Positions 8,823 through 17,721 of a stretch of 64,000 nucleotides of DNA are shown in pieces; the stretch's first letter is position 1; each line of letters starts with the position of its first letter. Below the pieces are notes generated by a model. It ran no database searches. It saw only the letters and a list, made by a program, of their open reading frames with translations, and had not been told where the DNA came from. This stretch comes from Porphyromonas asaccharolytica DSM 20707 (GTDB lineage: Bacteria > Bacteroidota > Bacteroidia > Bacteroidales > Porphyromonadaceae). Location: the NCBI RefSeq assembly GCF_000212375.1, contig NC_015501.1, forward strand, positions 1,984,001-2,048,000, written 5' to 3'. Made by a program: the position numbers and the translations under genes.

Positions 8823-11102
8823 CTAGTGCCTTACCACCACGCGGTAAGTCTCGCCCGCTACACAGACTAGGTAACCCCCGTCCGCATAGGGCGTCAAGTC
8901 AATTTGCAGCGAGCCACGACTATCCGCACGACCCGCATAGAGTCGCTCGCCCGTCATGCTGCGCAGCGTTACCTCGCTGGCAGGTGCTACACCCTCCACG
9001 ATGACATAGTAAGTCGCTGGGTTCGGGTAGAGCTTCACCTGCTGCGTGACGGTCCTCTCCACGCCTGTGTGATCCACAAACGTCGCCTTGATAGTCACAT
9101 TGTTCGTCACGACCACCTTCATCGTAGCAAGGATGTCCACACCATTGGCTGTGAGTGCCGTCAGCTTATAGCCCTCATCAGGGGAGGCTTCTATGGTCAG
9201 CTCGGTACCGTATGCGACTATATTAAGGTCGCTAGTGCCCGTGATCGTAACGGTACCTCCACGAGTTGACTCATCAGTTACAACAAAAGTAGGTTTGTCT
9301 GCTCCTGCATAGTCGTACCATATGTCGTAATAACGGCCACGCTTAAACTGAGTCTTCCAACCTTTAGCTTTGGCGGTCGCTACATGATCCGAGAGACAGA
9401 CGTTTCCTTCACGCTTACTCGTCTCATTAAACACTCTAAAGAGTCCCACGCCTTTACCTTGTAAGTCAGGCAAGCTATTGACCAGCTTAGTCATCTCACG
9501 CTCCTTAATCTGATTGATATCGCAAATCAGGGAGTCAATGCGAGGACAGCCTGATAGATCTATTTCTCTCAGGAGGTTGTCACTGCAGTTAAGCGTTGTC
9601 AAACCTTTTTGATCTGACAGGTCTAAGCTAGTCAGCTGATTTCTGGAGCTATTAAGCTCTGTCAAAGAGGTACATCCAGACAAGTCCAAGCTGTCCACAT
9701 AATTTATACTACAGTTCAGCTTGGTCAGGGAGGTACATCCTGATACCTTCAGGCTGGTCAGCATATTGTTGTTGCACTCAAGCGTCGTCAGGGAGGTACA
9801 ACCTGAGACATCCAAGCTGGTCAATCTCTCAAGCTTCCATTCGAACTCCTTGAGCGATCTACAGTTAGAGAGATTTATACTCGTCAGCGGATTCACATTG
9901 CAGTGAAGGATTGTCAAGGCGGTACAGCCCGATGCGTCCAAGCTAGTTAGTTGACTTCTAGAGCAGTAGAGCTCTGCCAAAGCGGTACATCCCGAAAGAT
10001 TTAAGCTAGTCAGCTGCCCCCAACCACAACTCAGCTTGGTCAAGGCAGTACAGCCCGATACGTCTAAGCTAGTCAAGTTGCCTTCGCTCCAAGTAAACTC
10101 CGTTAGCGACGTGCAATTGGAGAGATTTAGACTTGTTAGCGGATTCCTAGTGCAGTCCAGCTTGGTCAAAGCCGTACAGCCCGAGAGATCTAGGCTGGTC
10201 AGTTGATTGCTAGAGCATTTAAGCTCCGTCAGTGCGGTACAGGCCGACACATTCAAGCAAGTTAGCTTACCACTGGTCACAGACAACTTCTTTAACGATC
10301 TACAGTTAGAGAGATCTACACTTACCAGCGGATTTCTAGTGCAGTCAAGCCATGTCAAGGCCGTACAGCCTGACACGTTCAAGGTGGTTAGCTGATTACT
10401 ATTGCAGGCAAGCCCTGTCAAGGTGGTACAGCCTGACACGTTCAAGGTGGTTAGCTGATTGCTTTGGCAGGCAAGCGTTGTCAAGGAGGGACAGCTTGAC
10501 ACGTCCATGCTGGTCAACTGATTATAATTGCAGTTAAGCGTTGTCAAGGAGAGACAGCTTGACACATCCAAGCTGGTCAACTGATTGGTTTCGCAATTGA
10601 GCGTTGTCAAGGAAGGCACGTTTGACAAGTCTAGGCTAGTTAGCTGATTCCACTGGCACTCAAGCTTTATCAAGGCTGTACAGCCCGAGACGTTCAAGCT
10701 GGTCAGCTCATTCAGGAAACATCCGAGCTCTGTCAAAGCGGTAGAACCCGATACATCCAAGCTAGTCAGTGGGTTTTTCTGGCAGTGAATAGTGGTCAAA
10801 GAGGTACAGCCCGACAGCTTCAAGCTGTCCAACTTATTGAAGGCGCAGTCAAGCGTAGTCACATCGCCTCTTATGACGACCGTCTGGCTAGTGAGTGTAT
10901 AGGATCTCTTAAACTCGTCTATCCGAGGAGCCTCTTGAACTCCCTCGATGGTGACATTACCTTTTGCCTCAATGCCCAGTCCGATTTTCTCTCCGACAGC
11001 TTTGGAGGTGGTTAAGGTGATAACACCTTCGGCGAGGAGGGAGCTGCTCGCGAGGAGTGTGCCGAGAAAGGCGAAGATCCAGATACGAAGCTGTTTGCCC
11101 AT
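8823..11102 (-). CDS. leucine-rich-repeat surface protein with T9SS sorting domain (copy 1)
   Basis: Secreted protein of 759 residues. A signal peptide ends near LLAEG (residue 25). About twenty LRRs of 21 residues follow, with pattern LTSLDVSGCTALTKLxCxxN, from about residue 80 to 520. Next comes a module with GTELTIEASPDEGYKL, and finally a type A T9SS C-terminal domain (VKLYPNPATYYVIVEG ... VVVRH) that directs export and surface attachment. Ligand is unknown. It is a tandem paralogue of the gene at 11505; the C-terminal 250 residues are almost identical, while the repeats differ in number and sequence. Likely cell-surface adhesin or interaction scaffold (inference). Confidence 0.9.
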   Translation of the reverse strand: MGKQLRIWIFAFLGTLLASSSLLAEGVITLTTSKAVGEKIGLGIEAKGNVTIEGVQEAPRIDEFKRSYTLTSQTVVIRGDVTTLDCAFNKLDSLKLSGCTSLTTIHCQKNPLTSLDVSGSTALTELGCFLNELTSLNVSGCTALIKLECQWNQLTSLDLSNVPSLTTLNCETNQLTSLDVSSCLSLTTLNCNYNQLTSMDVSSCPSLTTLACQSNQLTTLNVSGCTTLTGLACNSNQLTTLNVSGCTALTWLDCTRNPLVSVDLSNCRSLKKLSVTSGKLTCLNVSACTALTELKCSSNQLTSLDLSGCTALTKLDCTRNPLTSLNLSNCTSLTEFTWSEGNLTSLDVSGCTALTKLSCGWGQLTSLNLSGCTALAELYCSRSQLTSLDASGCTALTILHCNVNPLTSINLSNCRSLKEFEWKLERLTSLDVSGCTSLTTLECNNNMLTSLKVSGCTSLTKLNCSINYVDSLDLSGCTSLTELNSSRNQLTSLDLSDQKGLTTLNCSDNLLREIDLSGCPRIDSLICDINQIKEREMTKLVNSLPDLQGKGVGLFRVFNETSKREGNVCLSDHVATAKAKGWKTQFKRGRYYDIWYDYAGADKPTFVVTDESTRGGTVTITGTSDLNIVAYGTELTIEASPDEGYKLTALTANGVDILATMKVVVTNNVTIKATFVDHTGVERTVTQQVKLYPNPATYYVIVEGVAPASEVTLRSMTGERLYAGRADSRGSLQIDLTPYADGGYLVCVAGETYRVVVRH

Positions 11103-11165
11103 AGTGTAGCTAGAGATTAGAGGTTAGAGGTTAGAAGTGGGGGAAGCTGTGAGGGCTCTGCCGTG

Positions 11166-11196
11166 CGAAGTTATACCTTTATTGGGAATTAAGCAA
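11166..11196 (-). promoter_or_regulatory. promoter of LRR gene 1
   Basis: Minus strand: TTG at 11196-11194, a 20-nt spacer, then TAACTTCG at 11173-11166, close to the Bacteroidota TTTG-N19/20-TAnnTTTG arrangement. The same arrangement with the same spacing is conserved upstream of LRR gene 2, which supports it. Confidence 0.65.
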
Positions 11197-11224
11197 GAGA
11201 TGGGGAGTTAGAGGTTAGAGATTA

Positions 11225-11409
11225 GACGAGTAACTGGTGTAGGGCCGCTCGGTCGAGCGTCCGTCCCCGTTAAAACCCTGACGCCGTTTTGCTTTGACAC
11301 AACGGACGCCCTCCCACTAGACACTTCCGTGCATCCCTACGGGTTACTTGTCTCGCTTTGACACAACAAATGCACGACCATGCGTCCATACAAAGGGATA
11401 CTCGTCTCG
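11225..11409. repeat. dispersed repeat family A, copy 1
   Basis: Fills most of the 402-bp gap between the two LRR genes. It contains GGTCGAGCGTCCGTCCCCGT followed by TAAAACC, then TTTGACACAACGGACGCCC and a second TTTGACACAACA segment, flanked by ACGAGTAAC- and TACTCGTCT-type ends. It shares these blocks with copies at 17515, 56106, 56236 and 61748. No coding capacity was seen. Confidence 0.75.
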
Positions 11410-11462
11410 TGAACCCTTATAAATCGTTACACGTCCTCTCTAATCTCTAACCTCTAATCTCT

Positions 11463-11500
11463 AAAAAAGGGCTAACCGCTAGTTGGTTCGCCCCTTTTTT
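11463..11500. terminator. bidirectional terminator after LRR gene 2
   Basis: A6-GGGC-(T)AACC...GGTT-CGCCCC-T6 inverted repeat lying 4 nt downstream of the stop codon of the minus-strand LRR gene 2. Stem plus T-tracts on both strands. Confidence 0.8.
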
Positions 11501-11504
11501 GATT

Positions 11505-13721
11505 CTAGTGCCTTACCACCACTCGGTAAGTCTCGCCCGCTACACAGACTAGGTAAACCCCGTCCGCATAGGGCGTCAAGTCAATCTGTAGCGAGCCACG
11601 ACTATCCGCACGACCCGCATAGAGCCGCTCGCCCGTCATGCTGTGCAGCGTTACCTCGCTGGCAGGTGCTACACCCTCCACGATGACATAGTCAGTCGCT
11701 GGATTCGGGTAGAGCTTCACCTGCTGCTTGACGGCCCTCTCCACGCCTGTGTGATCCTCAAAGGTCGCCTTGATAGTCACATTGTTCGTCACGACCACCT
11801 TCATCGTAGTAAGGATGTCCACACCATTGGCTGTGAGTGCCGTCAGCTTATAGCCCTCATCAGGGGTGGCTTCTATGGTCAGCTCGGTACCGTATGCGAC
11901 TATATTAAGGTCGCTAGTGCCCGTGATCGTAACGGTACCTCCACGAGTTGACTCATCAGTTACAACAAAAGTAGGTTTGTCTGCTCCTGCATAGTCGTAC
12001 CATATGTCGTAATAACGGCCACGCTTAAACTGAGTCTTCCAACCTTTAGCTTTGGCGGTCGCTACATGATCCGAGAGACAGACGTTTCCTTCACGCTTAC
12101 TCGTCTCATTAAACACTCTAAAGAGTCCCACGCCTTTACCTTGTAAGTCAGGCAAGCTATTGACCAGCTTAGTCATCTCACGCTCCTTAATCTGATTGAT
12201 ATCGCAAATCAGGGAGTCAATGCGAGGACAGCCTGATAGATCTATTTCTCTCAGGAGGTTGTCACTGCAGTTAAGAGTTGTCAAGGCAGTACAGCCCGAC
12301 ATGTCCAGGCGGTCCACATAATTCATGCTACAGTCCAGCTTGGTCAGGGAGGTACAGCCCGAGAGCTTGAGGCTGGTCAGCCTATTGTTGTTGCACGCAA
12401 GTGTCGTCAGGGAGGCACAGCCCGAGACATCCAGGCTGGTCAGTTGATCGTTGTTGCACGCAAGTGTCGTCAGGGAGGTACAGTCCGAGACATCCAAGCT
12501 GGTCAATCTTTTAAGTTTCCAGGAGAACTCCTTGAGCGATCTACAGTTAGAGAGATTTATACTCGTCAGCGGATTCTTATTGCAGAGAAGGATTGTCAAG
12601 GCGATACAGCCCGACGCATCCAAGTTGGTTAACTGATTAAATTCGCAGTTTAGCGTTGTCAAGGAAGGCGTATTTGACAAGCCCAGGCTGGTTAGCTTAT
12701 TCCTCTGACACTCAAGCTTCTTCAAGGCAGTACAGCCCGACACGTCTAAGCTAGTCAAGTTGCCTTCGCGCCAAGTAAACTCCGTTAGCGATCTACAATT
12801 AGAGAGGTTTATACTTGTTAGCGGATTTCTAGTGCAGTCCAGCTTGGTCAGAGCGGTACAGCCCGAAAGATCTAGGCTGGTCAGTTGATTGTCATCGCAT
12901 GCAAGCCTTGTCAGTGCGGTACAGCCCGACACTTTCAAGCTAGTTAGCTTGCCATTACTCACGACAGCTCCCTTTAGCGATCTACAATTAGAGAAATCTA
13001 CACTTATCAGCGGATTATCCCAGCACGTAAGTGCTCTCAAGGCGGTACAGCCTGACAAGTTCAAGGTGGTCAGCCTGTTGCTAGAGCAGTCAAGCGTTGT
13101 CAAGGCGGTACAGCCTGACACATTTAAGCTGGTCAATCGATTTACAGAGCATATAAGATCTGCCAAGGCGGTACAGCTCGACACATCCAAGCTAGTTAAC
13201 TGATTGAATTCGAAGTTGAGCGTTGTCAAGGAAGGCTTGTCTGACAAGTCCAGGCTAGTTAGCTGATTCCACTGGCACTCAAGCTTCTTCAAGGCAGTAC
13301 AGCCCGACATCTTCAAGCTGGTCAAGTGAGTCCCAGAGCATATAAGCTCTGTCAAGGCGGTACAGCCCGAGACGTCCAAGCTATCCAGTAGGTTTTGCTG
13401 GCAATGAATTGTAGTCAAAGAGGTACAACCCGACACCTCCAAATTGGTCACTATATTGTAAGAGCAGTCAATCGCAGTCACATCGCCTCGGATGGTCACC
13501 GTATGGCCAGTGAGGGTATAGGGTTTCCTTAATTCGTCTAGCCTAGGAGCCTCTTGAACCCCTTCTATGGTAATATCGCCATTTGCCTGAATGGTCAGAT
13601 AGATTGTCTCGCCGGATGATTGAGTCGTGGTTAGGGTGATGACCCCTTCGGCGAGGAGGGAGCTGGAAGCGAGGAGCGTGCTGAGGAGGACGAAGAGCCA
13701 GATGCGTAGTTGCTTGCTCAT
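11505..13721 (-). CDS. leucine-rich-repeat surface protein with T9SS sorting domain (copy 2)
   Basis: 738 residues. It has the same architecture as its neighbour: signal peptide ending near LLAEG, about twenty 21-residue LRRs (LxxLxVSGCTALTxLxC), the ELTIEATPDEGYKL module and a type A T9SS sorting domain (LYPNPATDYVIVEG ... VVVRH). The last 250 residues differ from copy 1 at only about a dozen positions, and about 400 bp of DNA (11868-12275) look identical to 9186-9593, pointing to recent gene conversion. Own promoter (13807-13837) and terminator (11463-11500). Confidence 0.9.
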   Translation of the reverse strand: MSKQLRIWLFVLLSTLLASSSLLAEGVITLTTTQSSGETIYLTIQANGDITIEGVQEAPRLDELRKPYTLTGHTVTIRGDVTAIDCSYNIVTNLEVSGCTSLTTIHCQQNLLDSLDVSGCTALTELICSGTHLTSLKMSGCTALKKLECQWNQLTSLDLSDKPSLTTLNFEFNQLTSLDVSSCTALADLICSVNRLTSLNVSGCTALTTLDCSSNRLTTLNLSGCTALRALTCWDNPLISVDFSNCRSLKGAVVSNGKLTSLKVSGCTALTRLACDDNQLTSLDLSGCTALTKLDCTRNPLTSINLSNCRSLTEFTWREGNLTSLDVSGCTALKKLECQRNKLTSLGLSNTPSLTTLNCEFNQLTNLDASGCIALTILLCNKNPLTSINLSNCRSLKEFSWKLKRLTSLDVSDCTSLTTLACNNDQLTSLDVSGCASLTTLACNNNRLTSLKLSGCTSLTKLDCSMNYVDRLDMSGCTALTTLNCSDNLLREIDLSGCPRIDSLICDINQIKEREMTKLVNSLPDLQGKGVGLFRVFNETSKREGNVCLSDHVATAKAKGWKTQFKRGRYYDIWYDYAGADKPTFVVTDESTRGGTVTITGTSDLNIVAYGTELTIEATPDEGYKLTALTANGVDILTTMKVVVTNNVTIKATFEDHTGVERAVKQQVKLYPNPATDYVIVEGVAPASEVTLHSMTGERLYAGRADSRGSLQIDLTPYADGVYLVCVAGETYRVVVRH

Positions 13722-13806
13722 AGTGTAGCTAGAGATTAGAGGTTAGTGTTTCGTTGTAGCGTGGTGGGGAGCTGTGATGGCTCTGCCGAATGAATGATGT
13801 TTTCTG

Positions 13807-13837
13807 CGAAGTTATACCTTTATTAGGAATTGAGCAA
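13807..13837 (-). promoter_or_regulatory. promoter of LRR gene 2
   Basis: Minus strand: TTG at 13837-13835, 20-nt spacer, TAACTTCG at 13814-13807. It matches the promoter of LRR gene 1 in sequence and spacing, so the promoter was duplicated together with the gene. Confidence 0.65.
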
Positions 13838-13848
13838 GAGATGGGGAG

Positions 13849-13890
13849 TTAGAGATTAGAGGTTAGAGATTAGAAGCTAGAAGTTAGAAA
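13849..13890. repeat. heptameric AGAGATT/AGAGGTT tandem repeat
   Basis: Five to six consecutive 7-nt units (AGTTAGA, GATTAGA, GGTTAGA, GATTAGA, AGCTAGA, AGTTAGA), telomere-like in appearance. Shorter versions occur at 11107-11133, 11207-11227 and 13727-13745. Function unknown. Confidence 0.75.
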
Positions 13891-13944
13891 GCTAATCGAT
13901 AGACGTCTTGTCGTTCGGGGACATCTTCGATAATCACGCACAAT

Positions 13945-14112
13945 ATTCACGTGGAGAATTGCGAATCTCCACGTGGAAAAGAAAAATTCTCCACGTGGGC
14001 GAGAAATGAAACTTCGGAGGAATCAAATGATAAGTCCGAAGAATTTTTTCGCGCCTACGTAGAGAATAAAAAATAGCCACGTGGAGATTTGAGAATTTCC
14101 ACGTAGCTATCG
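13945..14112. repeat. dispersed repeat family B, copy 1
   Basis: Series of hairpins: TTCACGTGGAGA...TCTCCACGTGGAA at 13946-13978, then TTCTCCACGTGGGCG, GAAACTTCGGAGGAATC...GTCCGAAGAA, CCTACGTAGAGAATAAAA and CCACGTGGAGATTTGAGA...TTCCACGTAG. Homologous in the same orientation to 37381-37566. It fills the gap between LRR gene 2 and cutC. Confidence 0.8.
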
Positions 14113-14284
14113 TTCTAAAGCCCTTCGAATATAAAGTGTATGGTCCGATGTAGGACTACACGTGGTGACGTATGGCTGACTTATGGTGAGATTTGCGACA
14201 TCGAGGGGAGTAGCAGGAAGTGTGTATTACGAGCCGTTTTTAGTAAGTTTGTCACGGCAAAGAAACAATCCACCCAATTATAGT

Positions 14285-15004
14285 ATGACGCAGGAAGTGA
14301 CTTTTGGCGAGCGCAGCGAGGTAAGAGACTACACGCTAGAGGTGTGTACAGCAAGTATGCGAAGTGTGCAGGCCGCTGTGGCGGGAGGTGCTAAGCGTAT
14401 AGAGCTATGCTCAGCACTATCCGTGGGGGGACTAACGCCTTCCCTAGGACTCCTCAGAGAGGTGCGCACCCTCTATCCCGAGCTTCGCATCCATGTCTTG
14501 ATTCGCCCGCGGGAGGGAGACTTCGTCTACTCCGAGGAGGAGCTACGCGTCATGGAGCGAGACATCGAGGCGGCACTACCCTACGCTGATGCTATCGTCA
14601 GTGGCGCTATGACCCCCGCTGGCACAGTAGATGTGGTCGCTACGAGACGGCTCTTGGAGCGATCTCAGGGCGTCTCCTTTACGTTTCATCGGGCGTTTGA
14701 TGAGTCGCAGAGTCCGCTAGAGGATATGGAGAGGATCTGCGCACTAGGCTGCACCCGTATCCTCACCTCTGGTACTCGGGAGACTGCCGAACTGGGTATA
14801 CCGATCATTCGTCAGCTCATCGAGCGAGCTACAGGCGCGATTACCATACTCCCCGGGGGCGGTGTGACGGCGAGCAACATCAAGCGCATACTCACCGAGA
14901 CAGGCGCTCAGGAGATACATGGCTCGGCCTCTCTACGTCTACCAGATGGTCGGCAGGAGACTGACGCAGATATCGTTCGCGACTTCCTAAAGGCTATTCA
15001 CTAA
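14285..15004 (+). CDS. cutC: CutC family protein
   Basis: TIM-barrel protein of 239 residues from the ATG at 14285, the usual CutC length; an upstream ATG at 14183 would add 34 residues with no family similarity. Conserved blocks: LEVCTASMRSVQAAVAGGAKRIELCSAL begins the fold, then GGLTPS, IRPREGDFVYS, SGAMTPAGTVD, FHRAFDES, ILTSGTRETA and PGGGVTASNI. CutC was linked to copper homeostasis in E. coli, but its biochemical role is unsettled. Single gene between repeat B and a secreted transglutaminase-like gene. Confidence 0.92.
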   Translation: MTQEVTFGERSEVRDYTLEVCTASMRSVQAAVAGGAKRIELCSALSVGGLTPSLGLLREVRTLYPELRIHVLIRPREGDFVYSEEELRVMERDIEAALPYADAIVSGAMTPAGTVDVVATRRLLERSQGVSFTFHRAFDESQSPLEDMERICALGCTRILTSGTRETAELGIPIIRQLIERATGAITILPGGGVTASNIKRILTETGAQEIHGSASLRLPDGRQETDADIVRDFLKAIH

Positions 15005-15009
15005 ACACT

Positions 15010-15017
15010 TATCTTTG
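15010..15017 (+). promoter_or_regulatory. -7 element upstream of the transglutaminase-like gene
   Basis: TATCTTTG, 32 nt before the ATG at 15049 and just after the cutC stop. Matches TAnnTTTG. It suggests the downstream gene has its own promoter. Confidence 0.55.
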
Positions 15018-15048
15018 CACAGCAAACACAACTCTCTATCTAAATCTT

Positions 15049-17502
15049 ATGACACGAAAAGCTCTCCTTTACCTCATCACAGTGATGCTCCTAAGCGGAT
15101 CACTAGCTCTAGCGCAAACGAAACCAACCGCTACCCCAACGAGTAGCGATCAGGTCGAGCAGTACCTAGACTTCCTCTATCAATACTTACCCCTACCCGA
15201 CCGGTGTGACTATAGCAGAGCATTTTACGAGCACAATGTGCGACTCTCACTACAGACTCGCCAGGAGATGCCGTGGGGCAAGCGGATACCCGAGCGGGAG
15301 TTCAGACACTTCGTCCTACCGATCAGGGTGAATAATGAGAACCTAGACAATAGCCGAGAGGTTTTCTACAAGGAGCTCAAGAATCGTGTCAACGGCATGC
15401 CTATGTATGACGCCGTGCTGGAGGTCAATCACTGGTGCCACGAGAAGGTCACCTACCGCCCCACTGATGCCCGCACCAGTAGCCCGCTAGCAACGGTGCG
15501 TACAGCCTACGGACGGTGTGGCGAGGAGAGCACACTGCTCGTCGCGGCGCTCCGCTCTGTGGGTATCCCCGCCAGACAGGTCTACACGCCTCGCTGGGCG
15601 CATACGGACGACAATCATGCGTGGGTCGAGGCGTGGGTCGATGGCCAGTGGTACTTCTTAGGAGCGTGTGAACCTGAGCCCGTACTCAACCTAGGGTGGT
15701 TCAACGAGAGTGCTTCGCGTGGTATGCTCATGCACACCAAAGTGTTTGGAGCGTACGACGGACCCGAAGAGGTGATCCTCCAGACACCCTTCTTCACAGA
15801 GATTAATGTGATCGACCACTATGCCCCCAGCTCCGACCTCACCATCGAGGTGAAGACGCCCACTGGCGAGCCTGTAGCTAATGCGCGAGTAGACTTCAAG
15901 CTGTACAACTATGCAGAGTTTTACACCGTAGCCTCTAAGTTTACCGACGCCTTGGGCAGAGCCAAGCTCACGGCTGGGCGCGGGGATATGATGGTATGGG
16001 TCGAAAAAGGCGAAGACATAGCCTTGAAGAAAGTCACCTTCGGTGCCAAGCCCGTGGAGACCGTGATCCTATCGTCCGAGAGCCTGCCGAAGATTCTTGA
16101 CGAGACCCTTACACCGCCTAGCATATCAGGCTCCCTGCCTCCAGTCTCCGAAGAGATGCGACGCATCAACAACGAGCGCCTAGCTTACGAGGATAGCATC
16201 CGGCAAGCCTACGAAGCGACGATGGTCGATGAGTCACGAGGCAACTATGTGACCATTCAGCAGTTTATGAAGCAAGCGAACAACAAAGAGATGGCCCAGA
16301 AGCTCCTCTCCGTCCTAACGAAGAAAGATCTGCGAGACATCTCCCTCGAAGTCCTACAAGACAGTGAGACCGCCGAGACCAATCAGTCAGAGATCTACTG
16401 CAAGTACGTCCTCAATCCCCGCGTAGAGCTAGAGTGGCTCACACCATACAAGCACTTCCTCCGTGAGCAGCTGGCAGCTCTCCGCTCACCACAAGAGCTG
16501 ATCGACTGGACGCTCGCCAACGTTAAGCTAGTAACGGACCAGAACCCGCAACGCCTGAGGATGCAGCCGATGAGCGTCTACCGCGAGCGACAGGCAGATG
16601 ATCTGGGCAGAAATATCTTCTTCGTAGCGGCTGCTCGTAGTCTCGGATGGCCTGCACGCATCAATGAGATCAATGGCAAGCTACAATATTACACAGACGA
16701 TCACTGGGTCGACGTCCTCTGGCACGACCAAGCCAGCCCCATAGCCACCGCCCCTCAGGGCACACTCCAATTAAGCTATACCCCTTCGAAGTATATTAGC
16801 GATCCTAAGTACTATGCGCACTTTACCATCAGTCGCATCGTCGATGGCAAGACCTCGCTGCTGACCTTCGACGAGGAGGCTACCTGGAGTCGTGACTTTG
16901 CCAAGGGCATCAAGCTAGACGAGGGTCGGTATCTACTGACCACCGGCACACGTATGGCCAGCGGTGCCGTGCTGACGCATAGCGAAGTCTTTGAGATCAA
17001 GCGTGGGGAGACCACTACCATACAGCTCACCATGCGAGAGAGCAATGAGGGGGTACAGGTCATCGGCAGCTTTAATGCGGAGAACCTCTACTACGACCTC
17101 GCCACACAGACCACCAAGAGCCTCATCTCAACCACCGGACGTGGCTACTACATCTTAGGCTTGATCGCTCCAAATCACGAGCCGAGCAATCATACGCTAC
17201 GAGACATCGCCATCTACAAGTCCGCTCTCGAGGAGTGGGGCCAGTCTGTCGTACTACTCTTTGAGAGCCAAGACGCCGCCACACGATTTATCGACGAAGG
17301 CTTCGATCTACCCGCTCAGGTGGTTTGGGGCATAGACTCAGAGGGCGCTATACTCAAGGAGATTCGCGAGGAGATGAAGCTCACGTCTAGTTCGCTACCC
17401 ATCTTCCTCATCTGCGACACATTCAATCGAGTCGTCTACATCCAGCAGGGCTACACCATCAACATCGGTGAGCATCTCGTGAAGGTACTCAAGCAACTGT
17501 AG
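15049..17502 (+). CDS. secreted transglutaminase-like domain protein
   Basis: 817 residues with a signal peptide (cleavage near ALAQ, residue 23). The transglutaminase-like core shows the nucleophile in YGRCGEES (C157) and the histidine in DDNHAWVEAWVDG (H190). The usual third acidic residue is not obvious; E208 or E210 in CEPEP may fill the position. A carboxypeptidase-regulatory-like/Ig segment follows (near residues 268-340, VANARVDFKLYNYAEF), then an uncharacterised C-terminal half that includes a second transglutaminase-like stretch (NIFFVAARSLGWPARINEING). Likely periplasmic or surface peptidase or amidase-type enzyme; substrate unknown. Confidence 0.85.
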   Translation: MTRKALLYLITVMLLSGSLALAQTKPTATPTSSDQVEQYLDFLYQYLPLPDRCDYSRAFYEHNVRLSLQTRQEMPWGKRIPEREFRHFVLPIRVNNENLDNSREVFYKELKNRVNGMPMYDAVLEVNHWCHEKVTYRPTDARTSSPLATVRTAYGRCGEESTLLVAALRSVGIPARQVYTPRWAHTDDNHAWVEAWVDGQWYFLGACEPEPVLNLGWFNESASRGMLMHTKVFGAYDGPEEVILQTPFFTEINVIDHYAPSSDLTIEVKTPTGEPVANARVDFKLYNYAEFYTVASKFTDALGRAKLTAGRGDMMVWVEKGEDIALKKVTFGAKPVETVILSSESLPKILDETLTPPSISGSLPPVSEEMRRINNERLAYEDSIRQAYEATMVDESRGNYVTIQQFMKQANNKEMAQKLLSVLTKKDLRDISLEVLQDSETAETNQSEIYCKYVLNPRVELEWLTPYKHFLREQLAALRSPQELIDWTLANVKLVTDQNPQRLRMQPMSVYRERQADDLGRNIFFVAAARSLGWPARINEINGKLQYYTDDHWVDVLWHDQASPIATAPQGTLQLSYTPSKYISDPKYYAHFTISRIVDGKTSLLTFDEEATWSRDFAKGIKLDEGRYLLTTGTRMASGAVLTHSEVFEIKRGETTTIQLTMRESNEGVQVIGSFNAENLYYDLATQTTKSLISTTGRGYYILGLIAPNHEPSNHTLRDIAIYKSALEEWGQSVVLLFESQDAATRFIDEGFDLPAQVVWGIDSEGAILKEIREEMKLTSSSLPIFLICDTFNRVVYIQQGYTINIGEHLVKVLKQL

Positions 17503-17514
17503 TAGCGCCGCGCA

Positions 17515-17650
17515 ACACGAGTAGCGATTTGTAGGGACGCACGGCTCGTGCGTCCGTCCCCGTTAAAACCACGGCGCTGTAACCTTTGACACAACGGATT
17601 ACACGTGTCGCTTGGACACAACGGACGCCCCTCACGCCCGTACACGACTC
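17515..17650. repeat. dispersed repeat family A, copy 2
   Basis: ACGAGTAGCGATTTGTAGGG, then GACGCACGGCTCGTGCGTCCGT, CCCCGTTAAAACCACGG, CTGTAACCTTTGACACAACGG, a second GGACACAACGGACGCCC and a decayed right end. Lies between two convergent genes. Confidence 0.8.
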
Positions 17651-17672
17651 CCCGCCGTGCTGCTCGAAACGA

Positions 17673-17716
17673 ACAGGGCTCGGACACACCACTCGGTGCG
17701 TCCGAGCCCTGTGTTT
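17673..17716. terminator. bidirectional terminator between convergent genes
   Basis: Long stem ACAGGGCTCGGA (17673-17684) with TCCGAGCCCTGT (17701-17712), extended by CACACC/GGTG pairs. It serves the plus-strand transglutaminase-like gene and the minus-strand channel gene. T-tracts are short. Confidence 0.75.
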
Positions 17717-17721
17717 ATGTT

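Noticed and set aside
9500-10850. Regular about 63-bp direct repeats resembling a CRISPR or satellite array
   Set aside because: The period is a multiple of three, the frame is open throughout and encodes 21-residue leucine-rich repeats; there are no unique spacers or cas genes.
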